Assembly: GCF_000418325.1 (NCBI RefSeq)
Contig: NC_021658.1
Span: 1,798,001-1,862,000, forward strand
Length of the DNA: 64,000 nt
From: Sorangium cellulosum So0157-2
GTDB lineage: Bacteria > Myxococcota_A > Polyangia > Polyangiales > Polyangiaceae
Reading direction: 5' to 3'
Position numbers and translations under genes: made by a program. Every line of letters starts with the position of its first letter. Within the stretch, counting starts at the first letter, position 1. This document shows positions 8,932 to 16,600 of the stretch, one piece after another. The notes below the pieces were generated by a model, which saw only the letters and a list, made by a program, of their open reading frames with translations, did not search any database and was not told the DNA's origin.

Positions 8932-9741
8932 TCACGACCGCGGCGAGGGGCGCTGGACGAAGGCGTCGATGAGGCGGCGCGCGATGCTGACCTTGGGCGG
9001 GAGGTCGGGCAGCTGGTCGCGCGAGAACCAGTCGGCTTCGACGATCTCGACGCCGTCCGGGGTGAGCGTGCCGCCGGCGTACGTGGCCGAGAAGCCGATC
9101 ATCAACGAGCGACCGAACGGCCACGGCTGACTGCCGAAATACCTCAGATCGCGGATCTGAACGCCGACCTCCTCGCCGACCTCGCGCGCAGCCGCCTGTT
9201 CGAGCGACTCGCCGATCTCCACGAAGCCTGCCACCGCGCTGAAGCGCCCGGGCGGAAAGCGCGCGCTGCGCGCCAGGAGCACGCGGTCCTCGCGCTCCAC
9301 CAGCACGATCACCGCGGGCGCGATCCGCGGGTGCACGCTCAAGCCGCAGCGCGGGCAGCGCCGCGTCTGCTCCCCGGCGCTGGGCTCGCGCGCGTCCGAC
9401 GCCGCCGGCCCCGGCTCGGTGGCTGTCCCGCAGCGCCCGCAGTGGCGGTGCGTCTCGGCGAACTCGACGCCTGCGAGCGCGCGCCCCAGGATGTTCAGCG
9501 TGGGCTCGGGCAGCTCGGAGAACAGGGAGCGGACCGACGCGAACGCGAGCTCGTCCGGAAGCGCGACGTCGGGCCGAGCGCGCGCCGCGTACCAGCCGCG
9601 ATCCTCGAACCTGCCGAGGAACACGGGCGGATCGGCGAACGCCGGGAGGGCGCCGCGCCGGCCGAGGAACAGCCCGCCGGCGCGCTCCATCACCACGTCC
9701 AGCTCGCGCACGATCACCACGACATCGTCGTTGGTCGTCAT
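8932..9741 (-). CDS. nudC: NAD+ diphosphatase (NudC-type Nudix hydrolase)
   Basis: 269 residues. A zinc ribbon (CGRCG … CPRCG) precedes the Nudix domain, whose box reads GFVEIGESLEQAAAREVGEE, i.e. GX5EX7REXXEEXGX with all key Glu and Arg present. This is NudC architecture: it hydrolyses NAD(H) to NMN(H) and AMP, and in E. coli it decaps NAD-capped RNA. The SQPWPF motif typical of the NADH pyrophosphatase subgroup is present after the box. Start ATG at 9741. A Ser/Ala/Gly-rich insertion lies between the two Cys pairs. Monocistronic; convergent with the binding-protein gene. Confidence 0.92.
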   Translation of the reverse strand: MTTNDDVVVIVRELDVVMERAGGLFLGRRGALPAFADPPVFLGRFEDRGWYAARARPDVALPDELAFASVRSLFSELPEPTLNILGRALAGVEFAETHRHCGRCGTATEPGPAASDAREPSAGEQTRRCPRCGLSVHPRIAPAVIVLVEREDRVLLARSARFPPGRFSAVAGFVEIGESLEQAAAREVGEEVGVQIRDLRYFGSQPWPFGRSLMIGFSATYAGGTLTPDGVEIVEADWFSRDQLPDLPPKVSIARRLIDAFVQRPSPRS

Positions 9742-10043
9742 CTCGGAGCGCCAGTGTACGCCGTCCGCCGAGCGCCGCCAGCGCCGCGCGCGACGGCTGG
9801 CAGACCAAGAAGAGAGTCTCAACTTGGCGTTCTTGGTGCCTTGGCGGTTCATTTCTCGCCGGAACAACGAGATCGGTGTTCTAGCGCGGCGTTCATCCGC
9901 ATCTGGCACATGCCGCGCCGAGCGGCGGTCACCCGCACAGGAGACGGGTCCAGCTCGGCGTTTTCGGCGCGGAGGCGCGCTCCGGTGCGCTGAGCACCGA
10001 AGGCGTCGAGATGGGCCCGTCTCCGAAGCGGCTGCCCGCCGCT
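9742..10043. other. Intergenic region with a short palindrome-family repeat
   Basis: 302 bp between NudC (5' end) and the 3' end of the metallo-hydrolase gene. Apart from the repeat at 9821-9852, nothing coding is supportable; readings here are Arg-rich shadows. Confidence 0.5.
9821..9852 (-). repeat. CTTGGCG heptad repeat, half-element
   Basis: Reading the minus strand: AAATGAACC, then CGCCAAGG, CACCAAG, AACGCCAAG, i.e. imperfect 7-9-mers around CCAAG. The layout (AAATG-AACC followed by short purine-rich repeats) matches the ends of the larger element at 13514-13654, but only one half is present. Confidence 0.5.
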
Positions 10044-10904
10044 CTAAATCCATACCTCCCCGAGCAGCGGCAGCACGCCCATCTTCACGTCGCGCGCCGC
10101 CCGGCCGAGGCGCTCCGCCAGGCGCTCTCCCTGCATCGCTGGGAGCGCGACGGCGGGGCGCTCGAGGGGCAGAAAGAAATTGTCCCAGTGCGAGAAGAGC
10201 ACCGCGCGCGGCGACAGGGCGCGCGCGACGCGCTCGGGGAGGTCGCGCGAGGCGGTCCAGCCGGCGACGCAGAGCAGGAGCAGGTCGGGCTCCCTGCAAT
10301 CGAGGCCCGCCTCGACGAGCTCCGCGCTGCCCAGGTGGACGATGCGCCGGCCCGCGACCCGGATCTCCACCGCGAAGACGGCGCCGCACCGGTAGCGCTC
10401 GGCCCGGAGCGGGACCTCGTCACAATCGGAGATGTCGCCGGGGAAGGGGACCCGGCCGAGCAGCAGGCGGGAATGGGCGCTCGGGAGGAAGCGCAGCTCG
10501 AACGGGCCGACCTCGGCGACGACCGGCTGGCCGCCCGGCGCGCGCTCGACGTCGCGCACGCGCGCCGCAGGGACGCCCGACGCGCGGCAGAGCGCCACCG
10601 CGGAGCGCGAGCCGAAGACGGTCGCCCCCGTGCGGAGCGCGATCTCCGGGATGTCGAGCGCGTGATCGAAATGGGTGTGGCCGGCGACGACGGCGTCGGC
10701 GCGCGGCGCGTGGCGCGCGACGGCGGCCGCGTCGGGGGCGAGCCGGCCGAGCACGCAACGGCGGAGCGAGGCGCGGGTGAGGTAGGGATCGATGAGCACC
10801 ACCGCGCCCGCGTGCTCGACCGCGAACCCCGCCGTGCCCAGCCACCGCACCCGGACCGTGCCCGCCGGCGCGAGCGATCGCGGAGAGAACGTGTCGGCGA
10901 TCAT
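10044..10904 (-). CDS. MBL-fold metallo-hydrolase (UlaG/RomA-like)
   Basis: 286 residues of the metallo-beta-lactamase superfamily with the zinc motif HTHFDH (about residue 96) and later metal-binding residues in 'PSAHS' and 'FSHWDNFF'. The closest type is UlaG/NAPE-PLD-like ('RVRWLGTAGFAVEHAGAVVLIDPY'). It probably hydrolyses a phosphoester or lactone in the cytosol; the substrate is unknown. No signal peptide. Start ATG at 10904. Upstream is the 23-bp tandem repeat and the divergent AmpG-like gene. Confidence 0.8.
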   Translation of the reverse strand: MIADTFSPRSLAPAGTVRVRWLGTAGFAVEHAGAVVLIDPYLTRASLRRCVLGRLAPDAAAVARHAPRADAVVAGHTHFDHALDIPEIALRTGATVFGSRSAVALCRASGVPAARVRDVERAPGGQPVVAEVGPFELRFLPSAHSRLLLGRVPFPGDISDCDEVPLRAERYRCGAVFAVEIRVAGRRIVHLGSAELVEAGLDCREPDLLLLCVAGWTASRDLPERVARALSPRAVLFSHWDNFFLPLERPAVALPAMQGERLAERLGRAARDVKMGVLPLLGEVWI

Positions 10905-10936
10905 CGGCGCGGGCTCGCCCGGTCGGCAAACCTTGT

Positions 10937-11010
10937 AGGTCGGTGCGGCGTGCTCATCGAGGTCGGTGCGGCGTGCTCATCCAGGTCGGCCCGGCGTGCT
11001 CATCGAGGTC
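10937..11010. repeat. 23-bp tandem repeat, 3.2 copies
   Basis: Units at 10937-10959, 10960-10982 and 10983-11005 begin AGGTCGG and end GCTCATC(G/C); a five-base partial copy follows. Copies 1 and 2 differ at the last base, copy 3 at two internal bases. The period is not a multiple of three, so it is non-coding. It lies in the divergent spacer between the metallo-hydrolase and permease genes and could carry repeated protein-binding sites or be a replication-slippage minisatellite. Confidence 0.9.
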
Positions 11011-11098
11011 TCGCCGCGCCCGCGGCCGAATCGAGATCTGCGCCAGCATCCGTGTTTGGCGCGACCAAAGCTCGTCCGCTCGGTTACGATTGTCGGTC

Positions 11099-12322
11099 GT
11101 GGCAGACCGAACGTCCGCCGGCAAGATCGCCGCCCTCGGCGCGCTCTACTTCGCTCAGGGCATCCCGTTCGGCTTCCAGGCGACGGCGCTGCCCGTCTTC
11201 CTGCGGGCGAGCGGCGTCTCCCTCGCCGGGGTGGGCTTCGCGGGCGCGCTCGCGGTCCCGTGGGTCGCCAAGGCGCTCTGGGCGCCGCTCGTCGACCGCT
11301 TCGGGTGGGAGCGGCTCGGCCGGCGCCGCTCGTGGATCCTGCCGCTCGGGGCGCTGCTCTCGCTCACGTGCGCGGCCGCGGCGTTCGTCCCGCCGTCGCG
11401 CCACCTCGGCGCCCTGCTCGCGCTCGTCTTCCTCATGAACCTGCTCGCGGCCACCCAGGACATCGCGGTCGACGGGCTCGCCATCGACCTGCTCGGGCGC
11501 GGCGAGCTCGGCCTCGCGAACGCGGCGCAGGTGGTCGGCTACAAGGTCGGCATGCTCGCCGCCGGCGGGCTCCTCGTCTGGGCGAGCGCGTGGATCGGCT
11601 GGCGCGGCCAGTTCGGCGCGATGGCCGCGCTCGTCCTCGCCTCGGTGCTCGCCTCGCTCGCGCTGCGCGAGCCCCCCGCGAGCGAGGTCGAGGCGCGCGC
11701 GCGCCGCTCGCTGCGCGAGGTGCTCGCGACGGTCGCCGTCGCCCTGCGGGCGCCGGGCGCGCTCTGGGTCGTCGCGTTCCTCGGGACCTACAAGCTCGGC
11801 GAGGCGATGGTCGACATGATGTTCAAGCCCTTCCTGGTCGACGCCGGCTTCCCGCCGCACCAGATCGGCCTCTGGGTGGGCACGTACGGCCTTGTCGCCT
11901 CGATCGTCGGCTCGCTCGCGGGCGGCCTCCTCGCGCAGCGCGTGCCGCTGCTCGCCGCCGTCGGCGTGACCTCGGCGCTCCGGTCCGCCGCGATGGCCGG
12001 CGAGTGGACTCTCGCCGCGGCCGGCCCGCCCACCGCCGGGGCCGTCATCGCGGTCACCGTGGCCGAGCACCTCTTCGGCGGCGCCCTCACCACCGCGGTG
12101 TTCGCCTTCATGATGTCGCGCGTCCGGCGCTCGGTCGGCGCGACGCACTACACGCTGCTGGCGAGCGTCGAGGTGCTCGGGAAATCGCCCGCGGTGTGGC
12201 TGTCGGGCACCCTCGCCCAGCGGCTCGGCTACGCGGGGCTGTTCGCCCTGGGGACCGCGCTCTCGATCGCCTTTCTCGGGCTGCTCGTGCCGCTCCGGGA
12301 GCGGAGCGCCGGCGAGGGGTGA
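11099..12322 (+). CDS. AmpG/PAT-family major facilitator permease
   Basis: 407 residues, about 12 hydrophobic segments, of the peptide-acetyl-CoA/AmpG (PAT) branch of the MFS. It starts 'LGALYFAQGIPFGFQATALPVFLR' and has the conserved acidic stretch 'ATQDIAVDGLAIDLL'. AmpG imports GlcNAc-anhydromuropeptides for cell-wall recycling in proteobacteria; this protein could do that or carry another substrate. GTG at 11099 starts exactly at the family N-terminus; upstream in-frame starts would translate the 23-bp repeat and are rejected. It converges with the SDR gene. Confidence 0.82.
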   Translation: MADRTSAGKIAALGALYFAQGIPFGFQATALPVFLRASGVSLAGVGFAGALAVPWVAKALWAPLVDRFGWERLGRRRSWILPLGALLSLTCAAAAFVPPSRHLGALLALVFLMNLLAATQDIAVDGLAIDLLGRGELGLANAAQVVGYKVGMLAAGGLLVWASAWIGWRGQFGAMAALVLASVLASLALREPPASEVEARARRSLREVLATVAVALRAPGALWVVAFLGTYKLGEAMVDMMFKPFLVDAGFPPHQIGLWVGTYGLVASIVGSLAGGLLAQRVPLLAAVGVTSALRSAAMAGEWTLAAAGPPTAGAVIAVTVAEHLFGGALTTAVFAFMMSRVRRSVGATHYTLLASVEVLGKSPAVWLSGTLAQRLGYAGLFALGTALSIAFLGLLVPLRERSAGEG

Positions 12323-12339
12323 GCGGGCCTTACCGCGCT

Positions 12340-12357
12340 CCATCGGTCGGGCGATGG
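12340..12357. terminator. Small hairpin between convergent genes
   Basis: CCATCG (12340-12345) pairs with CGATGG (12352-12357) around a 6-nt loop between the permease stop and the SDR stop. The stem is short and no T-run follows; it is a weak candidate bidirectional terminator. Confidence 0.25.
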
Positions 12358-12370
12358 GGCCTCGTCCTCG

Positions 12371-13306
12371 TCAGAGGGCGTAGGTCACGCCGGTGAGCCG
12401 CTCGGACTCCTCCCAGAGGCGGCGCTGCGTGACCCCGTCGTGGGAGCGGGCGCTCGACTCGAGGCGCTCGGGGAAGCCGGTCATCCCGAAGCGGCCCGGG
12501 GGCCCGTAGTACTCGCCGCCCCGCGCGCCCGGATCGACGGCGCAGCGGAGCGACGCGAGGGCGGCCATCGGGACGCTCTGCCCGAGCTCGAACCGCTTGG
12601 CGATCTTGCCGAGGACGCGCACCCAGCCGGGCGCGCTGCGGGCGATCGAGGTGTTCGAGCCGCCGGGGTGCGCGGCCAGCGCGAGCGTCTTCGCGCCGGC
12701 CGCGGCGAGCCGGCGCTGGAGCTCGTAGGTGAACAGCAGGTTCGCGAGCTTGGACCGCCCGTACGCGGGGAACCCCCGGAACGACCGCTCCCACTGCAGG
12801 TCGTCGAAGTCGATGGCGCCCTGCTGGTGCGCCATGCTGGCCACCGTCACGATGCGCGAGCCCGGCACGTCGCGCAGCCGATCGAGCAGGAGGCCGGTGA
12901 GGGCGAAGTGGCCGAGGTGGTTCACGCCGAGCTGGAGCTCGAAGCCGTCGGCGGTGACCTCGCGCTTGAAGGCCAGCACGCCGGCGTTGTTGATGAGCAG
13001 GTCGATGCGGTCGTACGCGGCCCGGAGCTCGCCGGCGGCCTCGCGGACCGACGCGAGCGAGCCGAGATCGAGGCGCACGGCGCGCACGGTCGCGCCCGGG
13101 GCGCGGGCCTCGATCTGCGCCACCGCGGCGCCGGCCCTCTCCAGGTCGCGGCACGCGAGCACGACCGTGGCCCCGCGCTCCGCCAGCGCCCGGGCCGTCT
13201 CGAGGCCGATGCCGGTGTTTCCGCCCGTGACGACCGCGACTCGGCCCGCCTGGCTGGGGATGTCAGCCTCGGTCCACCGCGCGCGAGAATCTCTTCCTTG
13301 GTCCAT
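12371..13306 (-). CDS. Short-chain dehydrogenase/reductase
   Basis: 311 residues of the SDR superfamily, retinol-dehydrogenase/WWOX-like group. The nucleotide-binding motif is TGGNTGIG (27-34), NNAG is at 106-109, the catalytic Ser is near 157, and Tyr182/Lys186 are in YGRSK. It should be NADP(H)-dependent; the substrate is unknown. The start at 13306 is fixed by a strong ribosome site (AGGAGAGGG, 2-3 bases upstream of ATG). A 24-bp near-perfect palindrome lies 18 bp upstream of the start, pointing to repression by a dimeric regulator, though no such gene is adjacent. Confidence 0.9.
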   Translation of the reverse strand: MDQGRDSRARWTEADIPSQAGRVAVVTGGNTGIGLETARALAERGATVVLACRDLERAGAAVAQIEARAPGATVRAVRLDLGSLASVREAAGELRAAYDRIDLLINNAGVLAFKREVTADGFELQLGVNHLGHFALTGLLLDRLRDVPGSRIVTVASMAHQQGAIDFDDLQWERSFRGFPAYGRSKLANLLFTYELQRRLAAAGAKTLALAAHPGGSNTSIARSAPGWVRVLGKIAKRFELGQSVPMAALASLRCAVDPGARGGEYYGPPGRFGMTGFPERLESSARSHDGVTQRRLWEESERLTGVTYAL

Positions 13307-13324
13307 CGCCCTCTCCTCGCACAA

Positions 13325-13348
13325 AAACCGGGACGACCGTCCCGGTTT
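13325..13348. promoter_or_regulatory. 24-bp palindromic operator upstream of the SDR gene
   Basis: AAACCGGGACG and CGTCCCGGTTT are perfect 11-bp arms separated by AC. The 3' edge is 18 bp from the SDR start, where a repressor (TetR-like in size and symmetry) would block the promoter or early transcription. Confidence 0.6.
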
Positions 13349-13513
13349 CGACGACCGGAACGCGCGCGCGGTTTGTCGCCGCGTCGACGCGGCGTTCTTC
13401 GGCCCCTGCGCCGGCGCGGTCGAGGCGGGGCTCGCGAACAAGGCGCTGGGCGACGCGATCGCCGCGGCCGCTGATCCCGCCGCTCCCCGCCGCCCCCGGG
13501 TCCCGTGATGGGG

Positions 13514-13654
13514 AGAAAATGGAACCACAGAGGGCGCAGAGGGCGCAGAGGGCGCAGAGGGCAGAGAGGAGAGATTGGAAAATTTCATCTCTCTTAAATT
13601 TGTTCTCTCTCCTCTTCCCTCTGTGCCCTCTGTGCCTCTGTGGTTCCATTTCTC
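13514..13654. repeat. Inverted-repeat element of CAGAGGG 9-mers
   Basis: The left arm begins GAGAAAATGGAACCACAGAG (13514-13533) and continues with three perfect GGGCGCAGA 9-mers (13532-13558). The right arm, read on the other strand, begins GAGAAATGGAACCACAGAGG and continues with two 9-mers (CCCTCTGTG at 13617-13625 and 13626-13634 on the plus strand) plus an 8-mer. A central AT-rich spacer (about 13577-13605) separates them. It is a REP/MITE-sized, non-coding, palindromic element; the transcript would fold into a long hairpin. Confidence 0.8.
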
Positions 13655-14006
13655 GATTTGCACACCGGGTGCGAATGATGGTGATCCGTTCGCCCATTTC
13701 ATGATATAACGAAGACAGCGCCTCGGCTGGCAGTTGCAAGAAACGCTCGTGATCGCGCTCGTCCGACTCCGTCCATCGATCGTCGGGCCGGTGGTCCTCC
13801 TCCGGGGGACGCGGGTCTCCTCGGTCGAGGCAGCTCGAGGTCGGCCACGATCCGGGAGGCGAGCGCCTCGCGACGGCCGTCCCGTCGTACCGTCGTGCCG
13901 CGCGCGCTGAGGGACGAACAACGACCTTCGTCGGTCCGCCTTCGCGGCAAACCCAACAGTTTATCAGCATCGCTCAGAGTTTGTAAATACCTTTTTAAAT
14001 CTATAA

Positions 14007-14027
14007 CGTGCGGCAGCTCGCCGCACG
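14007..14027 (+). promoter_or_regulatory. Leader hairpin before DNRLRE lipoprotein gene
   Basis: CGTGCGGC / GCCGCACG, perfect 8-bp arms with a 5-nt loop, 43 bp before the ATG and just after an AT-rich segment containing TATAAC. It may protect the 5' end of the mRNA or act as an operator. Confidence 0.4.
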
Positions 14028-14069
14028 GCGCGGCGCCGCTATGCCGGCGCCGCAACGAGGAGCTCTCCC

Positions 14070-15317
14070 ATGAGAACCACCTATCCGTCGATCTCTGCCC
14101 TCTCTGCCCTCTCTGCCCTCGCGCTCGCCTCGATGATCTCCGGCTGCATGGCGGCCGCCGAGCCGCATGAGCAGAACGACGAGGCCGTCGGCGAGGGCGC
14201 GGCGGCGCTCGTCTCCTGCTCGGTGCTGCCCTCCGGCGACATCGTCACGAACGGCAGCTTCGAAGCGCCGAACGTGACGCGCAACAACTCGTCCATTTAC
14301 AGCTCGATCACCGGCTGGCAGGCCGCCTATGGTCAGATCCAGATCCATGACCACTCGAACGGCATGAGCCCCGCGCACGGCGAGCAGCACGTCGAGCTCG
14401 ACGCCAGCAACTCGAGCGGCATCTACCAGGATCTCACGACCGTCCCGGGAGCGACGTACCAGCTCCGGTTCGCCTTCGCCGCGCGACCCGGCACCACCGC
14501 GAGCCAGAACGTGCTCGGCGTCGTCTGGGGCGGCCAGCAGGTCGCCACGCTCACGACCGCCAGCTCCGCGTGGGTCTACTATACCTATACCCTCGTCGCC
14601 TCCGGCGCGACGACGCGCCTCCAGTTCAACGATCTGGGCATCTCGAACGGCCAGGGGACGCTCCTCGATCGGGTCACCGTGGTCGCCGCCGACACGGATC
14701 AAGACGGGGTCTTCGACTCGTGCGACAACTGCCCGGCGGTGCCCAACCCCTCCCAGGCCGACGCCGACAACGACGGCATCGGCAACGCCTGCGAGCCCCC
14801 GGCCCAGTCGCAGTGCGTCGTCGTGCAGCGCGGCACCAACGGGAGCGTGGCGGACGCGCATATCCAGCCCGGCGTCTCATGGCCGTACGGCGATTACCCG
14901 TACGTCGTCCTCAACACGCTGCCGGAGGGCCCGCAGGTGGGCGTGATGGCCTTCGATCTGTCGTTCATCCCGGCGGGAGCCGACGTCGATTCCGCGACCC
15001 TCTCGCTCTCCCACGCGTGGAAGGCGACCGCCAGCACCATCGAGCTGCACCGCGTGAACGGCCCCTGGCAGGAGTCGACCGTCCACGCAGGCAACTTCCC
15101 CGGGTACAACGCGGCCGTCGAGGCCACCATCTCCACGGTCGCCGCGGACGCCGTCGCGACCGCCGACATCGCGGCCCTCGTCCAGACGTGGGTGGATGGA
15201 GCCCAGCCGAACCACGGCATCGCGCTCCAGGACGTGAACGGCCGGACCGACATCCGGTCGAGCGAGCAAGCGAACGTCGCCGTCCGGCCGAAGCTCGAGG
15301 TCTGCTACACGCAGTAG
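14070..15317 (+). CDS. Secreted DNRLRE-domain lipoprotein
   Basis: 415 residues. The signal peptide carries three 'SAL' repeats and lipobox ISGC. A galactose-binding-like, DUF642-type beta-sandwich follows (about 55-210: 'NGSFEAPNV', 'GWQAAYGQIQIHD', 'YQLRFAFAARPG'). Next is one thrombospondin type-3 calcium repeat ('DTDQDGVFDSCDNCP … DNDGIGNACE', about 210-240) and a C-terminal DNRLRE domain (about 250-415). All parts are non-catalytic adhesion or carbohydrate-binding modules. GAGGAG upstream of the ATG supports the start. Probably surface-exposed; monocistronic. Confidence 0.82.
   Translation: MRTTYPSISALSALSALALASMISGCMAAAEPHEQNDEAVGEGAAALVSCSVLPSGDIVTNGSFEAPNVTRNNSSIYSSITGWQAAYGQIQIHDHSNGMSPAHGEQHVELDASNSSGIYQDLTTVPGATYQLRFAFAARPGTTASQNVLGVVWGGQQVATLTTASSAWVYYTYTLVASGATTRLQFNDLGISNGQGTLLDRVTVVAADTDQDGVFDSCDNCPAVPNPSQADADNDGIGNACEPPAQSQCVVVQRGTNGSVADAHIQPGVSWPYGDYPYVVLNTLPEGPQVGVMAFDLSFIPAGADVDSATLSLSHAWKATASTIELHRVNGPWQESTVHAGNFPGYNAAVEATISTVAADAVATADIAALVQTWVDGAQPNHGIALQDVNGRTDIRSSEQANVAVRPKLEVCYTQ
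14093..14119 (+). repeat. Three CTCTGCCCT 9-mers inside the signal-peptide codons
   Basis: Perfect 9-bp copies at 14093-14101, 14102-14110 and 14111-14119 encode the SAL-SAL-SAL part of the lipoprotein signal. The complementary 9-mer AGGGCAGAG also occurs in the element 530 bp upstream (13558-13566). Confidence 0.85.
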
Positions 15318-15497
15318 CGCAGTCCGGCCGACTCGGGGTCTCCGGACGAGGCGCGGAGGGCCGCGCCGGGTCGCGATTCCGACGTCCCGGGCGATCCCGG
15401 GATGTCGCTCGTCGCGGCGAGCCCGGCCACCTCCTCCGCGCTGGTTTTGCCGAGAACCTGACGCCGCGCCCCGCCTTTGGTAGCAAACGGGGCCGCG

Positions 15498-16397
15498 GTG
15501 ATCTCGCGCAGGAAGCTCGTCCTCGGTCTCGCCGGCGCCGCCGGCGCCGCCGCCCTCTCACGGGTGCTCGCCGCCGGCCTCCCGCGCGACACCGCGGCGC
15601 GGCGCGCCCTCAAGCTCCCGATCGCGCCGAGCGGGTGGCCCTTCCCGGGAGCCCGCGTCGTCGCCCCCGCCGCCGTGTTCCCGCCCGGCTTCGGGGTCCG
15701 CCGCATCTACCTCGACGCGGGCCACGGCGCCCCGGGCAACACCGGCAACGTCTCCTGCTTCTGCGTCGAAGAGCAGGAGTTCACGCTCTCGGCGGCGCGC
15801 GCGCTCGCCGAGCGGCTCAACGCCACCGGGCGCTTCGAGGCGCGCGTGGGCAGGACCGGCGACCGGCCGCTGCCCTACGCGGAGCGCGTCGAGGACGCCG
15901 CCCGGTGGGGCGCCGAGGCGTTCGTCAGCCTGCACTCGGACGTGCGCGGCAGGATCGACACGTGGTCGCCCGCAGAAGGCCGCTCGTGCCCGCTCAGCCT
16001 CGCCGCGCCGGGGTTCGCCGTGCTCTGGTCCGACGAGGGGGACCCGGCCCTCGGCGCCCGCCGGCTCGCCCTCGCGCGCGCCTTCGCGCGGCGCATGGAG
16101 GAAGCCGGCCTGTTGCCCTACGGCGGCGCCGCGTACAGCGGCCTGTACGCGCCGGACGCCGCCCAGCCGGGCGTCTTCGTGGACCGGCGGCCCCAGGACC
16201 AGCGGATCTTCGTCCTGCGCCGCCCCTCCATGCCCTCCATCCTCATCGAGACCCACCACGCGCTCGACGCCCGCGAGGCCACCCGCTGGACCGAGCCCGC
16301 CACGCTCGACGCCTTCGCCGCCGCCGCCGCCGCCGCGCTGGCCGACGCGCTCGGCGGCGAGGGCGCGCCGGCGTCGCACCCGCCCACGCCCACATGA
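15498..16397 (+). CDS. Tat-exported N-acetylmuramoyl-L-alanine amidase
   Basis: 299 residues from a GTG start; the N-terminus ISRRKLVLGLAGAAGA is a twin-arginine signal, which decides this start over the TTG at 15477. The mature domain is Amidase_3: zinc ligands in DAGHG and SLHSD and a catalytic-type Glu in LIETHHA. It cleaves the lactyl-amide bond between MurNAc and the stem peptide in the periplasm. No LytC-type repeats or PG-binding domain follow. Export by Tat is known for the amidases AmiA/AmiC in E. coli. Located 5' of the T6SS accessory genes but separated from them by a 200-bp gap. Confidence 0.85.
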   Translation: MISRRKLVLGLAGAAGAAALSRVLAAGLPRDTAARRALKLPIAPSGWPFPGARVVAPAAVFPPGFGVRRIYLDAGHGAPGNTGNVSCFCVEEQEFTLSAARALAERLNATGRFEARVGRTGDRPLPYAERVEDAARWGAEAFVSLHSDVRGRIDTWSPAEGRSCPLSLAAPGFAVLWSDEGDPALGARRLALARAFARRMEEAGLLPYGGAAYSGLYAPDAAQPGVFVDRRPQDQRIFVLRRPSMPSILIETHHALDAREATRWTEPATLDAFAAAAAAALADALGGEGAPASHPPTPT

Positions 16398-16600
16398 GGC
16401 GCGCGCCGGCAGGGCTCGAAAGGGAGCAATGCGCGCGGCAATCGCGCCGCCCGCGCCGGCTGCCGAGCGGGCCGGGCGCTTGACTTCCCGGGGGCCCTTT
16501 GGTCTTTTGATGGGATGGGCCGTGGGCTGGGCGCGGGCGTGACGGGCGGCGCTGAACCCGGGCGCCGCCCGGCGACGCTCCCTGCTGCGTGGAGGCGGGG

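Larger units (their letters stand above)
13307..14069. other. Intergenic region with operator, inverted-repeat element and AT-rich promoter
   Basis: 763 bp. It holds the SDR operator (13325-13348), the 9-mer inverted-repeat element (13514-13654), an AT-rich stretch at about 13970-14006 and a leader hairpin (14007-14027). Readings across it (such as 13263-13970 on the minus strand) translate the repeat and are not credible genes. Confidence 0.7.

Noticed and set aside
10943..11098. N-terminal extension of the AmpG-like permease
   Set aside because: It translates the 23-bp non-coding tandem repeat; the permease family N-terminus begins at 11099.
13514..13654. CRISPR array
   Set aside because: 9-bp units with no unique spacers and no cas genes; it is a palindromic repeat element.
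13263..13970. Possible 235-residue gene with an SALCALCALC-type Cys/Leu repeat
   Set aside because: It is a translation of the CAGAGGG repeat element on the antisense side.
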